From: Fibrobacter succinogenes
Lineage (GTDB): Bacteria > Fibrobacterota > Fibrobacteria > Fibrobacterales > Fibrobacteraceae
Direction of reading: 5' to 3'
NCBI GenBank assembly: GCA_902767785.1
Contig: CACXIR010000029.1
Span: forward strand, 15,523-70,891
DNA: 55,369 bases
Position numbers and translations under genes: made by a program
Notes under the pieces: model-generated
Told to the model about the DNA's origin: nothing
Database searches by the model: none
Seen by the model: only the letters and a program-made list of their open reading frames with translations
Shown here: positions 1 to 6,570 of the stretch, one piece after another
How positions within the stretch are numbered: position 1 is the first letter of the stretch
Layout of the letters: each line of letters begins with the position of its first letter

Positions 1-42
1 AGGCGAGAGCGTATTTTTAGAGTGTGAAGTGTGATGAGTGAA

Positions 43-67
43 GGTATGAAAAGACGTCATCCCGAGC
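43..67 (+). repeat. 25-bp direct repeat, left copy
   Basis: The 25 bases from 43 to 67 (starting GGTATGAAAAGACGTCATCC) recur identically at 110-134, where they form the ATG and first codons of the Omp85 gene. The two copies lie 67 bp apart, which suggests a local duplication that included part of the dispersed GTCATCC repeat. Confidence 0.85.
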
Positions 68-92
68 GGAGTGTAACGGAGCCGAAGGATCT
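56..92 (+). repeat. Dispersed intergenic repeat (GTCATCCCGAGC type)
   Basis: This element starts GTCATCCCGAGCGGAG and ends GAAGGATCT. The same head and tail recur at 123, 1598, 3247, 33654 and 55004, always between genes or at gene edges. Confidence 0.75.
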
Positions 93-112
93 AGTTGAGA
101 ATGTGTAATGGT

Positions 113-1588
113 ATGAAAAGACGTCATCCCGAGCACAAGGTGCGAGGGATCCAGGCCGGAGGGGCAATCGGGCTAGTCCTGCTTGTTCTTGCCCTGGCGT
201 CTTCCGCTTTTGCGGAAGGGGCGTCTCTTTGCCGTATAGATAGCATCGCTTGGGCCGGCGAACATACCGCACTTGACGAAAAGCAAATGGAGCATGCTCT
301 AGGCGAGCCTTGTGACGCATGGGCCGCTTTTGCCGAAAAGCTCACCCGCTATTACGAGGACCGCGGTTTTGTGGCCGCGCAGGTGCAAGGAAGCGTTCTT
401 GAGTCCGGCGGCAAGCATGTGCTTTCGCTTTCGCTGGCCCGCGGGTCGGCCTGGGTGTGGGCCGCGGCGGAAAACCTGGATTCCAGCGGAACCCGCCCCG
501 ATGTTTTCCGCAGATTGAGCGGCATAGAAGAGGGTGCTCCTGTTTCCCTGACGGATTTGGAACGTTCGGAGCAGAAGCTGATGCGCTTGGGCTATTTCGA
601 AGGCACTGCCCCTGCAAGGCTTTTCCGCGACCCTGCAAGAAACAGGCTGATACCCGCCTTTAGCATGAAGGCCGCCCGCAATTCGGAGGCGGAAGGCCTG
701 CTGACTTATTCCAGTGATGGCGACCTTTGGGAAGGAGAGGTGAATGTCAAGCTGTACAACATTCTCGGTACGGCACGTGACTTGACCCTGCAGGGATTCA
801 CGGGCGAGAATTCCAGGCATTTGAACTTTATGTACAAGGAACCCTGGATTTTTGGCAGTTCCTGGAACGTGGTGTTGCGGGGACTGTTCGACGAGGAAAT
901 CTACACGGAGTACCCCGATAGTTTGGCGGGCGGCTCAAAGGATGTTACGGAACGGGTTGCCATGGGGGAGGTTGGCGTCACCCGCGATATCGGATTCAAC
1001 TGGACTGTTGGAATATTCTTTGGCGTAACGGAAGACGACAAGCATTCCACCTTCGAGGCGGCTTACGTTTCCTTGGACCGCTTTGCGCTGCCCCGCTCGG
1101 GACTTCGTCTGGACGGTTCCGCCAGCTGGAAAATGGATAGGCCCGATTCCCTGGACAGCTACCTGGATGTACACGGACGGTTAGTTTCCTACCAGCCTCT
1201 GCTTGGGAATTTCATTGCCCGCTATACGGGGGCTGCTGGCGGAATTTTCCCCACGGACGTGGAGTTGAAACGGTTGGATTATTTTGCCTTGGGCGGCATG
1301 GACAGCTTCAAGGGCATGGGCTACCGCTTTTTGCGGAGCCGTGCCTACGGGTTCTCGGAGGCGGCCCTTGTTTGGCAGGACGGCTACAACTTGAGCGTGG
1401 AGGCGTTTTACCAGCCGGGACTGTACCGCCGCATGGATCCGGGCCATGGCTGGGCAAGGGAGCAGGATTACGGCGTTGCCTTTACGCAATACCGCGGAAA
1501 CTGGAGTGTGAACCTGTATTACGCCCTCCGCAATGGCGAAAACTACCTAGACGGCATAATAGGTTTTGGGCTAAAAACGTTGTTCTAG
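113..1588 (+). CDS. Omp85-family outer membrane protein (BamA/TamA-like)
   Basis: Probable outer-membrane barrel of the Omp85 superfamily, 491 aa from the ATG at 113. A basic n-region (MKRRH) and a hydrophobic stretch ending ASSAFA look like a signal peptide. Roughly residues 37-185 resemble two short POTRA-like modules. The rest is an aromatic-rich barrel that carries the GGMDSFKGMGYR loop typical of Omp85 proteins and ends in Phe (KTLF). It is shorter than BamA, so an accessory assembly or secretion role is plausible but is only inference. ATG 113 was preferred over TTG 95 and ATG 101 because it gives the better signal peptide, although no clear ribosome-binding site is visible. Oddly, its first ~16 codons come from a copy of the dispersed GTCATCC repeat. 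Confidence 0.75.
   Translation: MKRRHPEHKVRGIQAGGAIGLVLLVLALASSAFAEGASLCRIDSIAWAGEHTALDEKQMEHALGEPCDAWAAFAEKLTRYYEDRGFVAAQVQGSVLESGGKHVLSLSLARGSAWVWAAAENLDSSGTRPDVFRRLSGIEEGAPVSLTDLERSEQKLMRLGYFEGTAPARLFRDPARNRLIPAFSMKAARNSEAEGLLTYSSDGDLWEGEVNVKLYNILGTARDLTLQGFTGENSRHLNFMYKEPWIFGSSWNVVLRGLFDEEIYTEYPDSLAGGSKDVTERVAMGEVGVTRDIGFNWTVGIFFGVTEDDKHSTFEAAYVSLDRFALPRSGLRLDGSASWKMDRPDSLDSYLDVHGRLVSYQPLLGNFIARYTGAAGGIFPTDVELKRLDYFALGGMDSFKGMGYRFLRSRAYGFSEAALVWQDGYNLSVEAFYQPGLYRRMDPGHGWAREQDYGVAFTQYRGNWSVNLYYALRNGENYLDGIIGFGLKTLF
123..155 (+). repeat. Dispersed repeat inside the 5' end of the Omp85 gene
   Basis: GTCATCCCGAGCACAAGG continues to GGGATCCAGG, matching the head and tail of the intergenic repeat family. 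It lies within the coding sequence and encodes part of the signal-peptide n-region. Confidence 0.7.
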
Positions 1589-1597
1589 CTTTAGCAT

Positions 1598-1650
1598 GTC
1601 ATCCTGAGCGAAGGCGTAACGCGCCGAAGTCGAAGGATCCAGGCCCGAGG
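1598..1650 (+). repeat. Dispersed intergenic repeat
   Basis: Copy starting GTCATCCTGAGCGAAGG and ending GAAGGATCCAGGCCCGAGG. It contains a small inverted repeat (GGCG, loop, CGCC) and fills the gap between the convergent Omp85 and epmB genes, where it may help termination. Confidence 0.75.
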
Positions 1651-1651
1651 T

Positions 1652-2617
1652 TTATACTGGTGTCTTGCTTTTTTCGCCTGCAATTTCCCGCACCAGTTTA
1701 GGCACAAGGTAGCCGGGAAGTTTTGTGCGAATTTTTGCCACCAGTTCCCGAGCGGAATTGTCGTCTACCTCGAAATGCGCCACCCCGTTGGCGTGGTCCA
1801 GCTGGTGCAGGTAGTAGGGGAGTACCCCTTGGGCAAAGAGCTTGCGGCTCAGGGCTTCTAGCGTAGTGGCGCAGTCGTTTACGCCCCTCAGCAAAACGCT
1901 CTGGTTCAGCAGAGTCCACCCGCTAAATCGGAGTTGCACGAAAAAGGTCGCCGATTCTTGGTCCAGTTCGTCGGGGTGGTTCACGTGGGAAACCAGCACG
2001 CAGTTGAAACGCCCTGCTAGGTGCTGCAAAAGTTCAAGGTGCCGCAGCGACAGGTCCGGGCGTACCACGGGGAGCCGGGTATGGATGCGGAGCGTGGTCA
2101 CGGACGGGTGCGCCGCAATGGCTTCGATCAGGTCACGGAATTCGCCGGGACCAAGCATTAGCGGGTCGCCCCCCGAAAGGATGACTTCCCATACGTCGGT
2201 ATGTTCGTCTAGCCAGCTGCTAACTTGCTGCGCCGCCTCTTTGATGTTTTGGAAGGGGTAGTTCCTGCGGAAGCAGAACCTGCAACGGATACCGCAGGTG
2301 GCGGTCGATACAACTAGGGCGCGTCCGTCGTATTTCTGGATGATGTTTTCGCATTTGCCTGCAGGCAGGTCCCCCACGGGGTCGTCCATGAATCCCGCCA
2401 CGCATTTGTTCTCTTCGGTAATGGGCAGCACCTGCCGGAGCAGAGCCATTGGGCATTCTGCCTTCTTGATAAGGTCGGCGTAGTGCTTGGAACAAAGGAA
2501 GGGGAACTTGGGGTGGCCGTCAAGCCCGGCGGCGAGGTCTTTCTCTAAAGCAAGGCCATCGCCCAGGTAATCCAAAAAGTCGGTGATTTGCGTGAAAACT
2601 TTTACGCTGTTTTCCAT
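1652..2617 (-). CDS. epmB: EF-P (R)-beta-lysylation enzyme, KamA-family radical SAM
   Basis: Radical SAM protein of the lysine 2,3-aminomutase family, 321 aa, close to EpmB size. The cluster-binding motif CGIRCRFCFRR (CxxxCxxC) lies near residue 110, followed by the SGGDPL motif. In the known pathway EpmB converts lysine to (R)-beta-lysine, which EpmA attaches to Lys34 of elongation factor P. The gene is divergent from efp with only 40 bp between starts, and that EF-P keeps Lys34, so EpmB is a better call than catabolic lysine 2,3-aminomutase. The ATG at 2617 is the natural start. EpmA is not in this window. Confidence 0.9.
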   Translation of the reverse strand: MENSVKVFTQITDFLDYLGDGLALEKDLAAGLDGHPKFPFLCSKHYADLIKKAECPMALLRQVLPITEENKCVAGFMDDPVGDLPAGKCENIIQKYDGRALVVSTATCGIRCRFCFRRNYPFQNIKEAAQQVSSWLDEHTDVWEVILSGGDPLMLGPGEFRDLIEAIAAHPSVTTLRIHTRLPVVRPDLSLRHLELLQHLAGRFNCVLVSHVNHPDELDQESATFFVQLRFSGWTLLNQSVLLRGVNDCATTLEALSRKLFAQGVLPYYLHQLDHANGVAHFEVDDNSARELVAKIRTKLPGYLVPKLVREIAGEKSKTPV

Positions 2618-2657
2618 TATATACTAAATTTAGCTTCAAAATCAACAAGAGGATAAT
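2618..2657. promoter_or_regulatory. Divergent epmB/efp intergenic region
   Basis: This 40-bp AT-rich spacer must hold start signals for both genes. It contains TATACTAAAT and an AAGAGG ribosome-binding site for efp at about 2648. On the minus strand TAAATT lies upstream of epmB. Confidence 0.45.
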
Positions 2658-3242
2658 ATGGGTACTGTAAGCACCAACGAATTCCGCAAGAAACTTAAAA
2701 TCATGGTTGATGATCAGCCGTACGAAATCATCGAAAACCAGTTCGTGAAGCCGGGTAAGGGCCAGGCTTTCAACCGCGTTCGCATCAAGAACCTGGTGAC
2801 CGGCCGCACTCTGGAACGCACCTGGAAGAGCGGTGACACGGTGGAAGAAGCCGATGTGACCTTCACCGAAATGACCTACCTCTACAATGACGGTTCTACT
2901 TGGTATTTCTTGAACAACGAATCCCAGGAAACCGAAGAAATTTCCAAGGAAGCTCTGAACGGCTGCGAAGTCTGGCTCCTGGACGGCGCTACCGTAGAAG
3001 TGACTTGGTGGAAGGACCCGAAGTCCGGCGCTACGCTTCCTATCGAAGTGATTCCGCCCACCTTCGTTGACCTGATGATCGTGGACGCTCCTCCGGCAGT
3101 GCAGGGCAACACCAGCGGCAACGTGATGCGCGAAGCCACTCTCGAAACCGGCGCCAAGGTGATGATCCCGCTGTTCATCGAGAACAACACCAAGATTCGC
3201 GTGGATACCCGCGACGGTTCTTACCTCGAACGCGCAAAGTAA
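2658..3242 (+). CDS. efp: Translation elongation factor P
   Basis: EF-P binds between the P and E sites of the ribosome and relieves stalling at polyproline stretches. The protein is 194 aa with the KOW-like N-domain and two OB domains of the family. Its tip loop reads PGKGQAF with Lys at position 34, the residue beta-lysylated by EpmA/EpmB. Other EF-P classes use Arg or 5-aminopentanol-Lys with different loops, so both the loop and the neighbouring epmB point to the beta-lysine type. An AAGAGG site precedes the ATG. The dispersed repeat follows the stop. Confidence 0.96.
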   Translation: MGTVSTNEFRKKLKIMVDDQPYEIIENQFVKPGKGQAFNRVRIKNLVTGRTLERTWKSGDTVEEADVTFTEMTYLYNDGSTWYFLNNESQETEEISKEALNGCEVWLLDGATVEVTWWKDPKSGATLPIEVIPPTFVDLMIVDAPPAVQGNTSGNVMREATLETGAKVMIPLFIENNTKIRVDTRDGSYLERAK

Positions 3243-3246
3243 TCCT

Positions 3247-3312
3247 GTCATCCTGAGCCCCGGAACAAGTCCGGGGTAAACTCCGCGACACTAGTAGCGA
3301 AGTCGAAGGATT
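3247..3312 (+). repeat. Dispersed intergenic repeat, long variant
   Basis: It begins GTCATCCTGAGC and ends GAAGGATTT. Inserted in it is a hairpin with arms CCCCGGA and TCCGGGG around ACAAG, linking the GAGC and CCCCGAC variants of the family. Confidence 0.7.
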
Positions 3313-3410
3313 TATTGATTATCAAATGCCTCGTCCATGCGACGGGGCTTTTTTTATGTTCATTATTAGTGCTAAATTATAGCGCATACTTTCAATGGAA
3401 GGCGTTTGTT

Positions 3411-4043
3411 ATGAAGTTGCTTGTGTCCTTGTTCTTTCTGCTGTTCTTTGTTTCTTGTGGAGACGACTCTTCGTCGACGTCGGCAAAAAACACGGGGCCA
3501 GAAAAAGGGACATCGAATATTGTTGACGGATCTTTCACGGATCCCCGCGACGATCAATCCTACAAGGTGGCTGCCGTTGGCACGCAGACCTGGATGGCAG
3601 AGAACCTGAACTACAAGGCAGATTCAAGTTTCTGCTATAACGGCCAGGATAGCAGTTGCGCCAAGCACGGTCGCCTTTATCAATGGGCCGAAGCTCAACG
3701 GGCTTGCCCAAGCGGTTGGCACCTGCCGAGCAAATCTGAACTGGAGGCGTTGATTAAAGCTGCTGGGGGAACGGAGTCTGCAGGCGAAAAGCTCAAAGTT
3801 GCTTCGGGCTGGAACAGCGATGGCAATGGGTCGGACGAGTTCTCTTTTTCTGCGTATCCTGCGGGCCTTAGAAATTACGATGGCAGTTTTGGCGGGGAAG
3901 GTTCCCAGGCGTACTTCTGGAGTTCCACGGACCATGATAGCCATATTGCGTATTGCATAATCCTGTATTACAACAACGACGCCGTGCGGTTTGGCAACAG
4001 GGTCAAGACCGACGCGCTTAATGTCCGTTGCCTTAAGGACTAG
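3411..4043 (+). CDS. FISUMP-domain lipoprotein
   Basis: Secreted lipoprotein of the Fibrobacter succinogenes major paralogous family, 210 aa. The signal peptide ends in a lipobox (FFVSC), then a Ser/Thr-rich linker leads to the FISUMP domain. Hallmarks visible in order are TWMAENLNY, GRLYQWAEA, CPSGWHLPS, SAYPAGLRN, YFWSST and a terminal VRCLKD. The start was set at ATG 3411 because it gives a clean lipoprotein signal, with GGAAGG about 10 nt upstream; an in-frame start at 3315 would add a meaningless leader. The family's function is unknown. This is the only intact FISUMP copy of the four in the window and serves as the template for the broken ones. Confidence 0.9.
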   Translation: MKLLVSLFFLLFFVSCGDDSSSTSAKNTGPEKGTSNIVDGSFTDPRDDQSYKVAAVGTQTWMAENLNYKADSSFCYNGQDSSCAKHGRLYQWAEAQRACPSGWHLPSKSELEALIKAAGGTESAGEKLKVASGWNSDGNGSDEFSFSAYPAGLRNYDGSFGGEGSQAYFWSSTDHDSHIAYCIILYYNNDAVRFGNRVKTDALNVRCLKD

Positions 4044-4046
4044 CCT

Positions 4047-5036
4047 TTAACGCAATGCTTCCCTGAAAGCCCGGGCGACTTCGTCCGGGTTGTCGCTTTT
4101 TAGCCAGCTTAGGGTCTCGGTACCGCGGTAGCTCCAGGCGAATATGTTGTCTACGCCAGCGTTGCGGCTTTCGGCGACGGCGATGGCCAGGTCGTTTTCC
4201 CGGCCAGCCTCGATCTGGTAGGCCTTGACCCACATTTGCACGGCCTTGCCGTACTTGGTGGCAACGTCTACCAACTTGCGTGCGGTCTCGGCGTATTTTT
4301 CCCGGACCCAATCCTCGGTGGCGCCCCGTTCCCAGTACGGGTCGGATGCCACTTCGTCCACGCTATCAAGGCTTGCCACGCGACCCCAATCGTCGAGACC
4401 GGCGGGGAACCAGGGCGGCAGCATGCACACGCAGTTCCGCTTTCCGCGGGCGTGCACGTCTGCGGTCATTTCCTTCAAAAAGTCAATCAGCGAATCCTCG
4501 CGGAACTTGAGGACGTCGCCGGTAAGTTCGGCGGGCATCTCGTACCCGAAACGTTTGCGGAACAGCTCGCGGCATTTTTCGCAGCGGCAGCTCCAGTTAG
4601 CAAGTCCGCCCTTTTCGAAATAGAAATGGGGTTCGTCCCAAAAAATGGTGCTTACTTTGGTGGCACAGACAGATTCGATCCACTTGTGCATGTAGGCCCG
4701 GAATTCCGGATGGTTGGGGCAGGCGGCTACCTTGGGCTTGCCGTCCAGTGCCACCTGGCACAGGTCGTGGTTCCTGGCGGTCAGTTCCGAATAGGCCTCT
4801 CCACCGAACACGCGGCCAACTCCCCAAGGGTTCACGTACACGGCCAGACCGAGGTCTGCGGACCGGTCCACGATTTCTTTCATGGTATCGTAGTAGTACT
4901 GCTGGTCTTCCTCGCTCCAGGTGTGGAGCACTGCGTTAAAACCGGCAGCCTTAATATCTTGCATGTCGGCAAGCGCGTGCTTGGGGGAGCGCACGCCAAA
5001 ATAGCTGACGCCCTTGATTTTTACTGCTGCTGTCAT
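4047..5036 (-). CDS. TIM-barrel glycoside-hydrolase-like protein
   Basis: A 329-aa protein whose alternating pattern and motifs (GFNAVLHTW, YVNPWGVGRVFGG, IFWDEPHFYF) resemble (beta/alpha)8 glycoside-hydrolase-like proteins; the Asp-Glu after strand 4 would suit a catalytic acid. Residues near 150 carry a CRCEKC cluster followed by RELFRKRFG, a zinc-knuckle-like insert seen in several uncharacterised putative glycosidases. No signal peptide is visible, so it is probably cytoplasmic. ATG 5036 was chosen over an upstream in-frame start that overlaps the preceding gene. It lies 20 nt downstream of the small gene ending at 5057 on the same strand, so the two are likely co-transcribed. The substrate cannot be assigned. 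Confidence 0.55.
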   Translation of the reverse strand: MTAAVKIKGVSYFGVRSPKHALADMQDIKAAGFNAVLHTWSEEDQQYYYDTMKEIVDRSADLGLAVYVNPWGVGRVFGGEAYSELTARNHDLCQVALDGKPKVAACPNHPEFRAYMHKWIESVCATKVSTIFWDEPHFYFEKGGLANWSCRCEKCRELFRKRFGYEMPAELTGDVLKFREDSLIDFLKEMTADVHARGKRNCVCMLPPWFPAGLDDWGRVASLDSVDEVASDPYWERGATEDWVREKYAETARKLVDVATKYGKAVQMWVKAYQIEAGRENDLAIAVAESRNAGVDNIFAWSYRGTETLSWLKSDNPDEVARAFREALR

Positions 5037-5056
5037 AAATGTCCCTGCGGTCGGAA

Positions 5057-5482
5057 TCAGTTGTCCGCGTCGGCCCACTGGGGAGTGGGGGTCTTCCGCA
5101 ACACCTGGTCCAGGGTTTCCCGCCATTCGTCTTCGGTGAGCGGCCTGCGTATCCAGTACAGGCTGTTGTCGTCTTTTTGGATGGGCATGGAGTCCGGCAC
5201 GATTTCTACAATCCAGGATTCGGGGATGCTGTTGTGGAGCCTCTTGCTGAAGGCGATGTTCATGTCGGTGGGCCTGTCGGCGTGGTCAAAGATGATAAGC
5301 GCCGGGGAATCTCCCGTAATGAGCGCCGTTTCCAGGATGTTCACCGCTTCCTCGATGGTGTTGCAGGTGTACATGGTGGAATCTTCGGCCATATCGTTTT
5401 CCAGAAGCCAGCGGAGTGTCCATTGGCTCAGGCGGTCCAAACTGCCCGGTGAAGACGGGGCTATAAAGAATATGTGTCCCAC
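5057..5482 (-). CDS. Small protein of unknown function, possible degenerate receiver fold
   Basis: A 141-aa cytoplasmic protein that I do not recognise. Its organisation, with a hydrophobic first strand (HIFFIA), a central ALIIFDHADRP strand-turn, and an IRRPLTEDEW segment near the C-terminus, recalls a receiver domain, but the usual acidic pocket is not convincing. The start is GTG at 5482, preceded 7 nt upstream by TATACT and by no ribosome-binding site, matching the leaderless pattern seen elsewhere here. It is probably co-transcribed with the TIM-barrel gene. Confidence 0.5.
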   Translation of the reverse strand: MGHIFFIAPSSPGSLDRLSQWTLRWLLENDMAEDSTMYTCNTIEEAVNILETALITGDSPALIIFDHADRPTDMNIAFSKRLHNSIPESWIVEIVPDSMPIQKDDNSLYWIRRPLTEDEWRETLDQVLRKTPTPQWADADN

Positions 5483-5489
5483 GGGCTAA

Positions 5490-5495
5490 AGTATA
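5490..5495 (-). promoter_or_regulatory. -10-like box for a putative leaderless transcript
   Basis: On the minus strand TTTCTATACT is followed by TTAGCCC and the GTG start at 5482. The -10-to-start distance of 7 nt leaves no room for a Shine-Dalgarno sequence. Confidence 0.5.
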
Positions 5496-5547
5496 GAAAC
5501 ATTAAAGTCCTCAAAAAAACCTAAAAAAGGGGACTTTTGTTATTTTT

Positions 5548-6570
5548 ATGGAAAGGAAAAGCCTATCAAACATTAATCAACAGTTAACGCACATGTTTCC
5601 TGACCTCGGTGAATTTAGACTGGTGAACAGGCTCCTGGAAAATGCCAGGGACCTGGACAAGGAGGGTCCCCGCTTCAGGGAATGGCTCCCTGCAGGGGAC
5701 GATGCCGCGGAATTTGACGGATGGCTTGCCACCAAGGACCTTTCCGTAGAGAACGTACATTTCCGCCTGGACTGGTCCACCCCGGAGCAGGCCGTGGAAA
5801 AGCATATCGTCTCCAACGTCTCGGACATTTCCGCCATGGGGGGCCGCCCCCGGTTCGCCTTGTTCGGGCTTTGCGTAGGCAAGGGCTGGAGCGAGGAGAC
5901 GGTGCAGCGGGTGGCAAGTGCCGTGTCCAAGGGTTTTGCCCAAAGGAACATCGCCTTGATTGGGGGCGACACCGTCTCTGGCGAGGTGGGAATGTTCTCT
6001 ACCACCCTCATCGGGGAGCAAGTGGCACCCCGCCGCCTATTGCGGAGCGGCGCTAGGGCAGGGGACAGCCTTTACGTGTCGGGAACCTTGGGTCGCTCCG
6101 CTGCAGGGCTGTGGCTTCTAAAGAACCGCCCCCAGGGCTGGGAAAGCTACCAGGACTTGGTGGAATACCACCTGAATCCCACCATTCGGGAGGATTTCGG
6201 CGTGCGTCTCGCTACCGCGGGCGTTTGCGGCGGGGCGCTGGACATAAGCGACGGACTCTCTTCGGAACTGAACCACCTGGCCTTGTCTTCGGGGGTGTCG
6301 CTGGAGGTTTTCCAGGATAAAATTCCCGTGGATGGTCGCGTTCGGCAGATGTGTGGCCAATATGGCCTGAATCCAATGGATTTTGCGATGGATGGTGGGG
6401 AAGAATATGTGCTTTTATTTACCGATTCTTCCAAAAATGATATATTTTCATTAAATGGCTCCTCCTGGGAGGTGTATGGGATCGGTTCTGTCAAGGAAGG
6501 GACCGGCGTCTATATGCTGGCCTCGGGTGGAAAAAAGATTGTTAAAGCTCAAGCTTGGTCGCATTTATGA
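5548..6570 (+). CDS. thiL: Thiamine-monophosphate kinase
   Basis: ThiL phosphorylates thiamine monophosphate to the cofactor thiamine diphosphate. The 340-aa protein has the AIR-synthase-like fold signatures: GDDAA near residue 50, DLSVENVHF, SNVSDISAMGG and IGGDTVSG. Length is normal. The ATG at 5548 is used, though an ATG at 5593 would remove an atypical 15-residue extension. A GGGGAC site lies upstream and is part of an inverted repeat (AAAGTCC at 5504-5510, GGACTTT at 5531-5537) that could mask it. The stop overlaps the start of the next gene by ATGA, indicating translational coupling to the secretion ATPase. Confidence 0.93.
   Translation: MERKSLSNINQQLTHMFPDLGEFRLVNRLLENARDLDKEGPRFREWLPAGDDAAEFDGWLATKDLSVENVHFRLDWSTPEQAVEKHIVSNVSDISAMGGRPRFALFGLCVGKGWSEETVQRVASAVSKGFAQRNIALIGGDTVSGEVGMFSTTLIGEQVAPRRLLRSGARAGDSLYVSGTLGRSAAGLWLLKNRPQGWESYQDLVEYHLNPTIREDFGVRLATAGVCGGALDISDGLSSELNHLALSSGVSLEVFQDKIPVDGRVRQMCGQYGLNPMDFAMDGGEEYVLLFTDSSKNDIFSLNGSSWEVYGIGSVKEGTGVYMLASGGKKIVKAQAWSHL

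Noticed and set aside
5504-5537. Possible thiamine (TPP) riboswitch before thiL
   Set aside because: Only a 7-bp inverted repeat is present. The conserved TPP aptamer sequences (CUGAGA, ACCUGA-like) are missing.
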